Made by a program: the position numbers and the translations under genes
In this document: piece after piece, positions 17,101-26,934 of the stretch
Numbering within the stretch: the first letter of the stretch is position 1
Layout: the number at the start of each line of letters is the position of its first letter
Origin: Cyanophora paradoxa
Lineage: Eukaryota; Glaucocystophyceae; Cyanophorales; Cyanophoraceae
DNA: 64,000 nucleotides
Assembly: GCA_004431415.1 (NCBI GenBank)
Contig: QPMI01000093.1
Location: 186,001 to 250,000, forward strand
Direction of reading: 5' to 3'
The notes under the pieces: generated by a model
Seen by the model: only the letters and a program-made list of their open reading frames with translations
Told to the model about the DNA's origin: nothing
Database searches by the model: none

Positions 17101-20100
17101 TAGAGAAAGCGCCACCGCGCCTTCTAAACTGAGGTCTAAACTGAGGTCTAAGCCTAAGCCCGAGTGGCTTGGCTTAGACCTCAGCTTAGAGGGCGCGGCT
17201 CGTCTGACGGCGCTGGCGCCTCTTAGAGAGAGCGCCCCGGGGCGCCCCCGCGCGGCTCAGAGCTGACGGCGCTGGCGCCCGGGCAGAGGTGGCGGCGACG
17301 CAGGAGCGGCTGGACGCGCTCCTCGACACGCGCCTCCTCACCCGCACCGTCTTCCACGGCCAGGCCCGCCCCCGGCCCCGCCCCGCCCCGGCTTCTTAGC
17401 TAGCAACCGGCGCTGGCTAGCGCTTTATTATCGCCGGGGCCGATCCGGGGCCCCGCCCGCCCCGCCCCTTGCTTAGCTCCCGGGCCGCCCGCCTTCTGCC
17501 CCCGCCCCGCTCCGCCCGAAGAGAGATCTGGCCGCACCATCCCACCCGCCCACCGCTCCTTCTACCCGCCCGCCCACCCTTCCCCGCGCACGCCCCAGCG
17601 CCGCGCGGCGCTGCCCACTGCCCCCGTCCGAAGAGAGATCTGGCCGCACCGTCCCACCCGCCCACCTAGCCCGCCCTGCCGCCCCGGCTTCCTAGTACCC
17701 CTAGCTAGCTCGTACCGGCGCTGGCCCATCGCGATGCGCCGGGCGGCGCTCACGGTCGGGCGGGGGCGTGCGGGGGCGGGCAGCACGCGGCGGCGGCGGG
17801 GCTCCTCGAGGCCTCCGACGCCGCCCTCAAGGACGAGCTCTCCAAGGTACGCTTAAATCTACAGCTTAAACAGCTTAAATCTACTTAGCTCTAGCTCTAG
17901 CTTCTTCAATCTTATTCTCTCCAAGGTACGAGCTCTTAAGGACGAGCTCTCCAAGGCACGCCCCCCGCTTTACTCTTGAATGCAGACGGAATAGCTCCTT
18001 CAATGCGGAATAATTGTATCTGTCTATCTTAAACAGCTTAAACAGCTTAAACAGCTTAAATTTACTCCTGAGCTAGCTTCTTCTTCGATTTCAGCTCTAG
18101 CTTTTTCAATTTTATTCTTGCTTTCGTGCCTTCTGTTTGAGAGCCCTTTGGGCGCAGGTGGTTGACATGGCGGTGTGGACGGAGGGGGCGGAGGCGGCGG
18201 GGGCGCGCCTGAAGGCGGCCCGGGAGGACGTCCGGCGGCTCGAGGGCGAGGCCGCCGCGGGGCAGGCCCTCGCCCGCAGCGCCCTCGACGCGGTCCGCGA
18301 TGGCTGATTCCTTGAAAGATTCTCATTAGACTCTTAGTCTTACTGGCCGCCTTGGTCTCTTAGTCTCTTATATATCTTAAGATTCTCATATGCATCGGAC
18401 TCTGGGTCTTTTCTTCGTGGCCGCGCTGACGCGGCGTTTCGCAGCTCGCCGACTGGCGGGCCAAGAGCGAGCAGTGGATCGAGGCGCACAAGGCCGAGGC
18501 GAGCGAGCGGGCGCCCGTTCCTCCTCCTCGCCGCGGCCGCTGTCGGGCAGGGCTGAGCCGGCGCCGTGGCAGGTGGCGGGGGCGGAGGCGGCGGAGGAGG
18601 CGGCGCTGGGGTCCCTGCCCGAGGCGGCCCGCGCGGGCGGCGATCCCGAGGCGGCGGCGGCGGCCTGGATCGAGGGGCTCAAGGCCGGCTACGAGGCGGC
18701 GCTCGCCGCGGCGCGGGCGGCGGCGTTGCCGGAGGGCTTGGGCGGCGCGGCGCTGCGCGAGGCGGAGAAGCGGGCGGAGGCGGAGGCGGAGGCCGCGCGG
18801 GGCGGCTGGAGGGCTGGCGCGGCGCCGTCGAGAAGCTGCGGGAGCTCGAGGCGCGGCTGCAGAAGGCGGCGGCGGCGGCAGGGAGCTGGGAGGCCGGGCG
18901 CGAGCAGCGCGCCAGGGGGCTGGACGAGGCGGCGGGGCGCGCGCTCGAGCGGCTCGCGGCGGCGGCGGCTACTAAGCTTAAGGCGGGGGCCGAGGCGGCG
19001 CTGGCGGCGCTGGAGGCGCGCCTGGCGGACGCGGAGGCGGCGGCGGCGGCGTGCGCCGAGGCGGAGAAGGCGGCGCTGGCGGAGGAGGAGGCGCGGGCGG
19101 CGGCGGCGGAGGCGGCTTCGGCGGCGGCGCAGGCGGCGTCTGTGGAGGCCGCCACGCGGCACAAGGCGGGGGCGAAGGCGCTCAAAGCTGCGCGGGCGGG
19201 CGAGGCGGACGGGGCGACCTGTGAGCGGTGCCTGCAGCCGGTGGACCCGAAGACGCGGGCCGAGCACGTCGCGCACCTCGCCGAGGCGCGCGCGCCTTCG
19301 CTTCGACTTTCTAGCTGCGCTGACGGCCTCGGCAGGAAGTGAAGGGGCTGGAGAAAGCGGCGGAGAAGGCGAAGGCGGCGGCGGAGGCGGCGGCGGCGGC
19401 GCTGGCGGCCGCCCGGAAGGAGGCGCAGGGGGCTGCCGGGGAGCGGCGCAGGCGGCGGGAGGCGGCGGCGAAGGAGGCGGCGGAGGCGCGGGCGGCGCTG
19501 GAGGGCGGGCGCAAGGCCGCCGAGGAGGCGGCAGCGCTCCGAGCCCAGGCGGCAGCGGCGCGGGCCGAGCCCAACCCGCACGCCGCCGAGCGGGTCCGCC
19601 CACGCGCGCCCGTCCCAAGCGTCCTTTCTAATTTCGGGGCTCCATCTCACTTTGTTGCTTCGCTCTTCCCAGGAAGCGATCGCGGCGGAGGGCCCCCCGG
19701 CCGAGCGCCTGGCCGCGGGGGAGCCGGAGCCGGTTTCCGGCGCGCGCCTGGGGCCGGCAGACCGCCTGAAAGAGGCGAAGCTGGCCTCGGAGCGGGCGGA
19801 GCGGGAGGCGAAGGAGGCGGAGGGCAGGCTGGCCGAGGCGCGCAAGGCCGTGCGGGAGGCGGGCAAGGGCCACCTGGAGGAGCTGCGGGCCCTCCAGGAG
19901 GCGGCGGAGCGCGCGGGGCGGCGCCTCCACGAGGGGCGCGAGGCGGCGGCGGGCGCCGCCGCCGCGCGCCGGCGGGCGGCGGAGGTGAAGGGCCGCGCGA
20001 ACGTGTACGCGGCGGAGGCGGCGCGGGGCGAGAGGGCGGCGCGCGAGGCGGAGCGGAAGCTGGCGGCGGCGGAGGCCTCGCTCCAGACGGCCGCGGCGGC

Positions 20101-22313
20101 CGCCTCGGCGCTCAAAGAGGTCGAGGAGGCGTTCGGGCGGGGGGGCGTACAGGTCCGCTAACTCCAAGTCGATTTAGCTCACTTAATAACGAACTTGCTC
20201 ATAAATGACTAAATCAAGCTAAGTTAACTATAGCTTACTAAACGATCAAGCTAATTCACGACTGGCTTACTGAACCGACTAACTTTAGTTAACTATAGCT
20301 AGCTAACTAACTAAAGAACTTGCTCATAGTTGATTGACTCAAGCTAAGTTCACCATAGCTAACTAAACGGACGAACTGATAGTGAATTAACTCGCCTGGG
20401 CGGCGTCCATGCCAGGTCCGCCAAGATAACTATAGCTAACTAACCGAAGAACTTGCTCATAGTTGATTGACTCAAGCCAAGTTAACCATAGCTAACCAAA
20501 CGAACGAACTGATAGCGAATCAACTCGACTGACTTTGAGCGTCGCAGGGGTACGTGCTGGAGGCGGCGCTGCAGGACCTGGAGGGGCGGGCGGGGGAGTA
20601 CCTGCACGCCCTCTCCGCCGGCGCCCTCCGCATGGAGATCAGGTCTGCTCGTTATATATACATCTTTCCTTCTCTTTCTTGAGTTAAGCTATGCAAATGT
20701 CCGCCGAGCTATAGCTAAAGTGAAGCAGCTTCAGTGTCTAAAGCGCTAAAGTGAAGTTAAAGTGAAGTTAGTGAAGCTAAAGTGAAGCAGCTTATAATTT
20801 ATTAAGTCTCTATCTAGCTAGAAGGCCCAGGCCCACGCCCTTCGGGTTTCTTTCTCTCTGCGCTTTCTGACGCGTGGACGGCAGCCCCGTGCGGGAGAAG
20901 AAGGCGGGGGGCACGTCGGAGAAGATCACCAAGCGCCTCCTCGCCAGGTCCGGGTCCGGAAATCACTCGGAAAATTTAAAATTTGAACAGAAACTTTAAG
21001 AGGCGCGGGCGGGCCCGGGCCGGGGGGTGGGCCCGGGCCCCCGGCCGACGCTCAAGGGGACCCGGACCACCCGAATCGGATTCCGACTTGAGCTGCTAAA
21101 TTTAAACTCTGCTATGGAAATGTAAATCTAATCTGATCCCGGCTCGCGCTGCTAAATTTAGACTTCGTTCGCCTTAAGCTTCGTTCGCAGGCGGGCGGAC
21201 GGGAGCCTGGCGGAGCGGGCGCTGCGGCAGCTGAGCGGGGGCCAGTGGCGGCGGCAGGGCCTCGCCCTGGCCCTCGCCTTCGCCGACTTCTGCCAGCAGC
21301 GCACCGGCATCAGGTCCAACCTCATCGTCCTCGACGAGGTCCGCGTCTCGTTTGTGTTTATAAGTAGCTCTTATTTAGTTCCACTAGGTCTAGGTTCTTT
21401 ATTTATTTAGTTTGTAGTTCTAGGTTCTTAAATAGTTCGAACCACATCGTCCTTAACGAGGCGCGGGCATTTCGTTCTTAAGATTTTCTTTGGCTCCTCT
21501 AGGTTCTAGGGTGTAGGGACAAGACCCGGCCAGACCTAGGCCCCCCCCCCCCACCCCCCCAACACACACACACCCACCCCTCCCCCGCTCCACCCCCCTC
21601 CCCCCCCCCCCCCCCCTGGCCACGAAGCCTCTCGGGCCCAGGCTCACAGGCTCAGACCCCGGCCAGGCTCAGACCCCGGCCTTCAAATCCAGAAACCGGC
21701 CCCTCCTCCCAGACCCAGATCTAGACCTAGGCCGCCCGGACATTGGCCCCCCTACCCCTCCCCGCCTCCCTCACCTGATTCTCTTCTCCCTCCCGCCCCC
21801 CCTCCCTCCTCCCAGACCCCGACCTAGGCCGCCCCGTCCTCCACACACCCCCTCACCTGATCCTCTTCTTCCCCCCACTCCCCCTCCCCCCCGCCCCGCA
21901 GGTGCTGCAGTCGCTGGACGCGGAGGGGCGGCAGCGGGTGGCCGGCGTCGTCCGCTCCCTCCCCTACGACTCCATCCTTGTCGTCTCCCACGAGGTGCCC
22001 CAGGCTTCTTTATATAAGCTTAGCTTCGGCTTAGGAGAGGTTCTGATTACAATTAGCCGAGTCCAAATAAGCCCGTCTCTAATTAGCCCGTCTCTAATTA
22101 GAGGTGTAAGCTTATTAGCTTGTAGTTAGCTTCCACTCCCTCCCCTACGACTCCCAGGGGGTTCTGATCTGATCTGATCTGATCTGATCTGAGCCGATCT
22201 GAGCCGATCTGACCTGATCTGAGCAGGTGGACTTCGCGCCGTTCGACCGCGTGGACCGCGTCCTGCGGAGCGGCGACCGATCCTCCGTCACTCTCAACGC
22301 CGGCCACCGCTGA
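14137..22313 (+). CDS. SbcD/Mre11-type nuclease joined to SbcC/Rad50-type ATPase in one gene
   Basis: One continuous series of plus exons encodes both halves of an SbcCD complex. After an Ala/Pro-rich leader with an AT-hook (KKRVGRPRKA, about 14383) come the five metallophosphoesterase motifs: VFSDLHV (14674), GDWWHARG (14848), PGNHDQ (15017), FCHVDIV and GHYHKPHV with GSPYQ. Then the ATPase: FEEVELEGYGPFVDRVVYPL, Walker A SNGSGKST (16578), a long Ala/Glu coiled coil split by a zinc hook CERC (19220-19231), a second coiled coil, signature LSGGQWRR (21231), Walker B LIVLDEV, D-loop LQSLDAEG and H-loop VVSHE. It ends VTLNAGHR-stop at 22313. SbcCD/Mre11-Rad50 cut hairpins and process broken DNA ends; the two subunits are normally separate genes. 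Start is uncertain (14137, or 13993 in the same frame); the leader could be organelle-targeting. Intron 14725-14790 and intron 14926-14998 are GC-AG. Confidence 0.85.
16870..17290. repeat. Imperfect repeats in an SbcD-SbcC intron
   Basis: Repeated blocks such as cggcgcctcttagagagagc and gctgacggcgctgg fill the intron after the DLTCQ exon. The following intron (about 17370-17800) has two copies of gaagagagatctggccgcac at 17519 and 17630. Non-coding filler; no protein similarity seen. Confidence 0.6.
20165..20540. repeat. ~130 bp tandem repeat, three copies, in an SbcD-SbcC intron
   Basis: AT-rich units beginning aacttgctcata recur near 20190, 20311 and 20450, each followed by caagctaagtt and atagctaactaa. 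This AT-rich block sits between the second coiled coil (ends VQ near 20156) and the exon starting GYVLEAALQDLEGRAGEYL, and stands out from the GC-rich exons. Confidence 0.8.
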
Positions 22314-22505
22314 GCTCCGAAGGGACGCCCATGGTAGGCCCGCGCGCGGCACGCCCTCCGTCAATCTCGACGCCGGCCACCGCTGACGCGCGCCTCTCTC
22401 CCTCCCCTCCCTACTCGCCGTCCTCGGGCTCAGCGGGGGACCGCTGAGCCCGAAGGGGCGCCCGGCCTGTACGTAGTAGTATAGTAGGCCCGCGCGCCCT
22501 CCGGA
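22314..22505. repeat. Degenerate duplication of the 3' end of the SbcD-SbcC gene
   Basis: The last codons plus stop and the following bases (22282-22346) recur in altered form at 22345-22390 (cgacgccggccaccgctga) and again in part at 22430-22495, where ccgctgagcccgaaggggcg and tagtaggcccgcgcgcc match the downstream flank. It looks like local tandem duplication just past the stop codon. No independent gene seen. Confidence 0.55.
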
Positions 22506-22807
22506 TCCGGAGGGCGGGCCGCCGCGGCCGCTCGAGCTCACCGCTGGCGCCCTTCTTCTCCGCCGCCCCCCCCACTCCCCCACCCCCCCCCCCCCCCACC
22601 CCCCCCCAACTCGCCGCCCGAGGCGGATCCGCGCCCGGCGGCCCGGCCCGCTGCGTGCGGCCCGGTCGCAGCCGGCGCCGGCCCGCCGGGCCGCGGCCGC
22701 CTTCGAAAAAAAGAACCCAGTCCAGGCCGAGGCGCGCGCTCGCTCCCTTCAGGCCGGCGCCGCTTTGCGTGCGGCCGCGGCCGATCGCGAGCCGTGCACA
22801 TCCTTAA
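22506..22807. other. GC-rich gap with poly-C tract
   Basis: No supported gene. It includes a long C-rich run at about 22563-22610 and NotI-like gcggccgc sites. The sequence gccgcggccgatcgcgagcc and the following gtgcacatcctt at 22775-22805 recur at 23187-23216, so the stretch up to 23216 has a repeat at both ends. Confidence 0.45.
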
Positions 22808-22972
22808 AGCTTTCCATATATACGTATATATAGGCTTTCCATATATACGTATATATAAGCTTTCCATATATACGTATATATAAGCTTTCCATATATACGT
22901 ATATATAAGCTTTCCATATATACGTATATATAAGCTTTCCATATATACGTATATATAAGCTTTCCATATATA
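22808..22972. repeat. 25 bp tandem repeat, ~6.6 copies
   Basis: The unit agctttccatatatacgtat plus atata repeats head to tail with almost no variation. Each unit is itself largely self-complementary (tatatacgtatata), so the array can fold into hairpins. One partial copy (tttccatatatacgta) is at 23216-23230. Open frames across it (repeating MESLYIRIYGK) are a by-product of the 25 bp period. No unique spacers, so not a CRISPR. Confidence 0.92.
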
Positions 22973-23004
22973 CCGCGGCCGCGGCCGATCGCGGCCGGCC
23001 GAGG

Positions 23005-23165
23005 GCGGAGCGGGAGGCGAAGGAGGCGGAGGGCAGGCTGGCCGAGGCGCGCAAGGCGGTGCGGGAGGCGGGCGAGGGACGCATGGAGGAGCTGCGGGCC
23101 CTCCAGGAGGCGGCGGAGCGCGCGGGGCGTCGCCTCCACGAGGGGCGCGAGGCGGCGGCGGCCGC
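23005..23165 (+). pseudogene. Stray copy of an SbcC coiled-coil exon segment
   Basis: About 160 bases nearly identical to 19796-19955 of the SbcD-SbcC gene: the coding run for AEREAKEAEGRLAEARKAVR and ELRALQEAAERAGRRLHEGR. It has a few base changes, no splice context and no neighbouring exons. It lies between NotI-like sites and the tandem-repeat array, so it is a dispersed fragment rather than a working gene. Confidence 0.85.
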
Positions 23166-23226
23166 CGGCGCCACTTTGCGTGCGGCCGCCGCCGATCGCG
23201 AGCCGTGCACATCCTTTCCATATATA

Positions 23227-23337
23227 CGTACCTTGAGCTTCCTTCCTTACCTTTCCCCGCATGCATTCTTTGAGCGGCGCCTTCCGGATCCCCACCCGCG
23301 GCGCCGGCTAGCGCTGCCCCTCAGCGCCGCCCGCTCT
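23227..23337 (+). repeat. Dispersed ~110 bp repeat, copy 1
   Basis: Begins cgtaccttgagcttcc and ends near cagcgccgcccgctc. It matches 30101-30210 in the same orientation at roughly 90 percent by eye. The two copies bracket the methyltransferase-glycosyltransferase segment. Confidence 0.8.
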
Positions 23338-23952
23338 CCATTAGCTCGGCGGTCCGTGGCACTTGCACTGCGGCTATCGGCGCACGGGCAGCTCGAGCTT
23401 AAGAGATATCGATAGACCTCGAGCTCCGAGGCTCGATCTGAAGCTCTCGCGATCAAAATCGAACAACAGCGCATACGCATGCCGCAGTGCATATGTGGGG
23501 AGCGGGCTGCGGGCGGGGGCCGGGCGGCGAGCCTCTCGGAGGCTGAGTCTCATAGCGAACACTGTGCATTCAATGATTTCGACATGTACACTGGCATGGG
23601 ACAGAAACAGATGGGCCGGCGCCGGATCCGAAAGGCCGAAGCAAGGGGCCGGGAGCTCGCCGAGTCTATGCCGGTCGAGTCAACTGTAAGCCCGAGTCGA
23701 GCTCGACATGTAAAAGGTTAGAATTAGACAGTACGTATACGTATACGTATGCGACGCGATCGATAGCACGCGTACTATGGTATACGTACGTATACGTATA
23801 CGTATGCGACGCGATCGATATCTATTATTATGCGGGGTCACCGTGTGCGCGCGGGCCAAAAAGCTGTGCATTCCATCCGAAGCAGAAACAGAAGGGGCCG
23901 GTGGAGTGTGTACTTCGGATCCGAGATGGCTAACTCGAGATGTCGATTTGTT
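23338..23952. other. Palindrome-rich intergenic stretch with a small direct repeat
   Basis: Two copies of tacgtatgcgacgcgatcga (about 23742 and 23798) are separated by a TA/CG-alternating run (gtacgtatacgtatac). Two similar 'cagaaacaga' stretches occur at 23603 and 23881, also found at 30466 beside the second copy of the 110 bp repeat. No supported coding region; the 3' end of the neighbouring minus gene may extend into it. Confidence 0.5.
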
Positions 23953-25420
23953 TCACGACCACTCCAGCAAAATCGAAGAAAGGGAGGATCGAAGAGAATG
24001 CGCTAAGGATATATGCTCGGATTCCCAATAGTGAAATTCGACCCATAGACGATCGACAAGACTTATCGTCCCGTCGGCAATCATTCGCCCAAGCACGTCG
24101 TACTCGCTCCCTTCAATGTCCATCTGCACATGCATGCATCGATATCGTTCGAATTCCTATTTATAATCGAAATCGGAAGGAAAACTTGTCCAAGCAAATG
24201 CATGCACCTTTACGTACACGACGTCTTCCTGGGTCACAGTTTCCCGTAGCACTCGCGAGAAGTCTAACGCCGTGACGTTAACCTGGCCCAGTGGGGCGAA
24301 GGTCAAAAGCTGAAGTTTGAGAGTAAAAGAATTCACAGCGCTAGCCCGCATATAATATATGCATAGCACGTGCATGTATGGCTGTGAGCGCTATTCCAGC
24401 GATATAACGCGAACCTTCACGTGGTCACCGTTGCTCGAGCTCGGCTGTGCATCGGGATGCGAGGAGAGCAGCGAGCTCCCCCAGAAGCTTCGGTGCTCGT
24501 TAACGTTGTCCAAGTAGAGCTCCGCTGTCCCGTCGTAACCGGTAACCTGCGCATGCATTCGAGATCGATATCGTTCAACATAATTATAAATATTCATGTT
24601 GCATCATATGCATCTCATATTTAAATTCAATTACGAGACCGTCGAATCCGGACGCACAGCCGCTGGGACGTGCAACGATATCGATGATATTTCTTGGCCG
24701 AGCGCGCGCTTCGCGAACATTGCGACGAGCTGTAGCTCTCCTTCGAACCGTGGATTGGCCTCCACAGCGTGCTGCGACTGAGGGCATCAAGAGAGATGCA
24801 GCGCTAGCTATAGGGCCCGCTGAGAGCGTGTTTGTGCACGCACCACATGCCAGGAAGGCCCCGCGTCGATATCGATCATGTGCGATCGCGATCGCGAGGG
24901 CGTGCGGTCTGCAGAGGCTTCGATTCGAAGTCCCGATCGAGATTCCAAGAGGCCAAGGAATTCAAGAACGGAGTTGCCGTTGTTAGCCTGCCGTGCATGA
25001 AACTCGATCATGCATGCACAAGCCTTGATCATGAAGGACGCCAGCCCACTGGGCCAAGCCAATTTATTGCAAGGCCTAGGCGCGCTCGTCTACTAGGCTA
25101 TGCACTTCTAGGACAATCACGAGCGCTTTCTTTCTATAACCTAGAGCTAGAGCTATATGTATATACATATATATGCATGTATATATGGATCCGGATTGCG
25201 TTGCAATTGGATCATAGCACCGGTTACCCCGAGGTCGAAGAAGTGCGCGCTCCTATAGCTAGGCCTTGCAATTGCGGTCGATAGCGCTGTGACATTCGCG
25301 TTCGTTTGCAGCGCGGAAGCTTCGAGTGAAATGCTGGCCAAGAGCAATGCCGTCGCCAGGAAATAATGAGAAGGTAGAACTTTGCGCCCGCATGCAGCGC
25401 AAGCTCCTACTATGCGTGCG
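23953..25420 (-). CDS. FkbM-type SAM-dependent methyltransferase, multi-exon, ends uncertain
   Basis: Minus-strand exons read, in order: a hydrophobic N-terminal piece (HYFLATALLLASISLEASA, about 25320-25375, signal-like), ANNGNSVLEFLGLLESRSGL (about 24915-24980), VTGYDGTAELYLDNVNEHRS and FWGSSLLSSHPD (about 24450-24547), QVNVTALDFSRVLRETVTQE and DVVYVK (about 24208-24285), then MDIEGSEYDVLGRM and DRLWVEFHYWESEHI (about 24030-24123). The last part is the hallmark of Methyltransf_21/FkbM, where the first Asp-Ile-Glu-Gly block helps bind substrate and SAM; these enzymes often O-methylate sugars. A signal-like start would place it in the secretory pathway. The stop at 23953 and the start near 25420 are guesses; more exons may exist at either side. 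Confidence 0.65.
24124..24207 (-). other. Intron with GTGCATGCAT / ATGCATGTGCAG inverted ends
   Basis: On the minus strand this 84-base intron separates DVVYVK from MDIEGSEYDV. It starts GTGCATGCAT and ends ATGCATGTGCAG, so the ends are inverted copies of TGCATGCA. Its 3' part (gaacgatatcgat then atgcatg) resembles the 3' end of the neighbouring intron ending at 24547. A second introner-like family is possible. Confidence 0.6.
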
Positions 25421-25957
25421 TATACGTAAACACGAATCGGACAGCTGACGGAGATCCTTCCATGGCCAACTCGTACTCTGTGACCATGAGTGGCGCGGCT
25501 GCAGGCCATGGTGCTGGTTGGTATTGCCAAACGCGCGCGCGTACGTACTAGCCTAGTAGCTATAGCAACTGCCGCCGCGCGCCGCTGCGGATGCGCATGC
25601 AGCAGCCGGACCATTGCCGCAGTGCCGGCGGGGGCCGGTACTACGGTCCAGTCTACGGACCAGTCTACGCCGTGACGGTAGCCGCCGGCGCACTGCCGCA
25701 GTGCCACTGTGCCAGGCTACCAGGCTACTAACTAAGTAAGGCCACGGGTAACCAGCCTACCGCGGCCGGTAGCTCAGCGGCTGCATGCGGCCGCCGGCGC
25801 CGGCGCCGCGCCGCCGCGGCGCCGGGCATGAGATCGAGACTCTCTAAATCTGAGAGCCCCCTGCTAGTACCGTAGTACTGCAGCTACTACTGCTATACTA
25901 GTATAGCTAGTGCCCCCGAAGGGCCCGTACGGATACGGGTACGTATACTGTGAGGCG
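25421..25957. other. Intergenic, palindrome-rich, no gene seen
   Basis: Probably holds the promoter of the methyltransferase gene. A G/C-alternating run (gccgccggcgccggcgccgc) lies at about 25790-25820. I see no coding signal. Confidence 0.4.
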
Positions 25958-26190
25958 TACCGTAGACGACTTAAATACCGCGCTGAGTTAAATACCGCGC
26001 TGCCAATTACCGCGCTCAAAATTTTTAGAACGCAGTAATTTGGTTGCGCGGTATTACCCCCTTTGCTAACAAATAATACATTTTCGAAGACGATGGAACG
26101 CGGTAATTTGGTAGCGCGGTAAAGCGCATACTGGCGCCGAAATTTTAGAACGCGGTAATATGTGGCGCGGTATTTAAGTCGTCTACGGTA
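25958..26190. mobile_element. MITE, 233 bp, perfect 26 bp terminal inverted repeats
   Basis: Positions 25958-25983 and 26165-26190 are perfect reverse complements (starting TACCGTAGACGACTTAAATA). Both ends are TA, consistent with a TA target site as in Tc1/mariner or Stowaway-like elements. Internal copies of ttaccgcgc occur in both orientations, so the whole element could fold. No transposase coding capacity: a non-autonomous element. Confidence 0.9.
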
Positions 26191-26934
26191 GTTAAATTGC
26201 CGCTTAGTAAAATTGCCGAAATTGGCGAATCCAGATTTCTGCTGAGAATCTGCTCTATGGCTAAGCAAATACCTACCCCCTAAGCAATTGCCGTAGTACT
26301 AAATTGCCGAATTCGGCCTCTCGGCAATTTACGTATACGGGAATTATTTACCACGGCTAAAAAACTACGCCTACGTACAGTACCTTATCGGAAATGCTAT
26401 GTAGCTAGTAAGAGCTGATCGGAAGGTCCCGGATTCGATCGGGACCCGGAGTCCTGCAACTTGGCTGCAAGTCTACTTGGTACTTGGGGTGCCAAATGCA
26501 CCGGTACCAATTAAATCCAGCGGCCCGGCGGTTCCGGATCCGTAGTACCGGCCCTACTACCGGGTGGCGGCCGGTGGCAGACTGGCACTGTCTGGCAGAC
26601 TCACACAGTGGCAGTACTACTAGCTATAGGCGACGGCATGCGCTCGGCACTCGCGAGTCGCGAGTCGCGAGTCGCGACTCGGCATGCGCAGGCGACGCGC
26701 CGACTCGGCGACGGCCGCAGGCCGGCGGGCGCCGGGCAGCCTGCCCGCAGTGCCCGCCGGCGCCAGCAACAGCACGTTCACTGCAGCGGCAGTGCAGCCG
26801 CGTTGAGCTCAAGCCGCTGCAGCTGAGCATGCAGGCTCAGCCCGAGCGGCCGCAAGACTGATCATGATCAGTACATTGCAAGTGTGCACAAGCACCTTCA
26901 ACTCTCAGTGAATTCATATATAAACATATAGCAA
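26191..26934. other. Intergenic region upstream of the glycosyltransferase
   Basis: Just outside the MITE, aaattgccg motifs recur in both orientations (26194-26340), perhaps a remnant of a related element. At 26650-26680 is a short tandem array of gagtcgc. No gene recognised. Confidence 0.45.

Noticed and set aside
18679-20115. 478-codon minus-strand frame opposite the coiled coil
   Set aside because: Shadow of the Ala/Glu coiled coil; Ser/Arg/Ala composition is simply its complement.
22808-22972. CRISPR array
   Set aside because: Repeats are directly adjacent with no unique spacers and the context is eukaryotic.
22749-23295. Open frames encoding repeating MESLYIRIYGK-like peptides
   Set aside because: Produced by a 25 bp tandem repeat that stays open in several frames; no start context or conserved neighbour.
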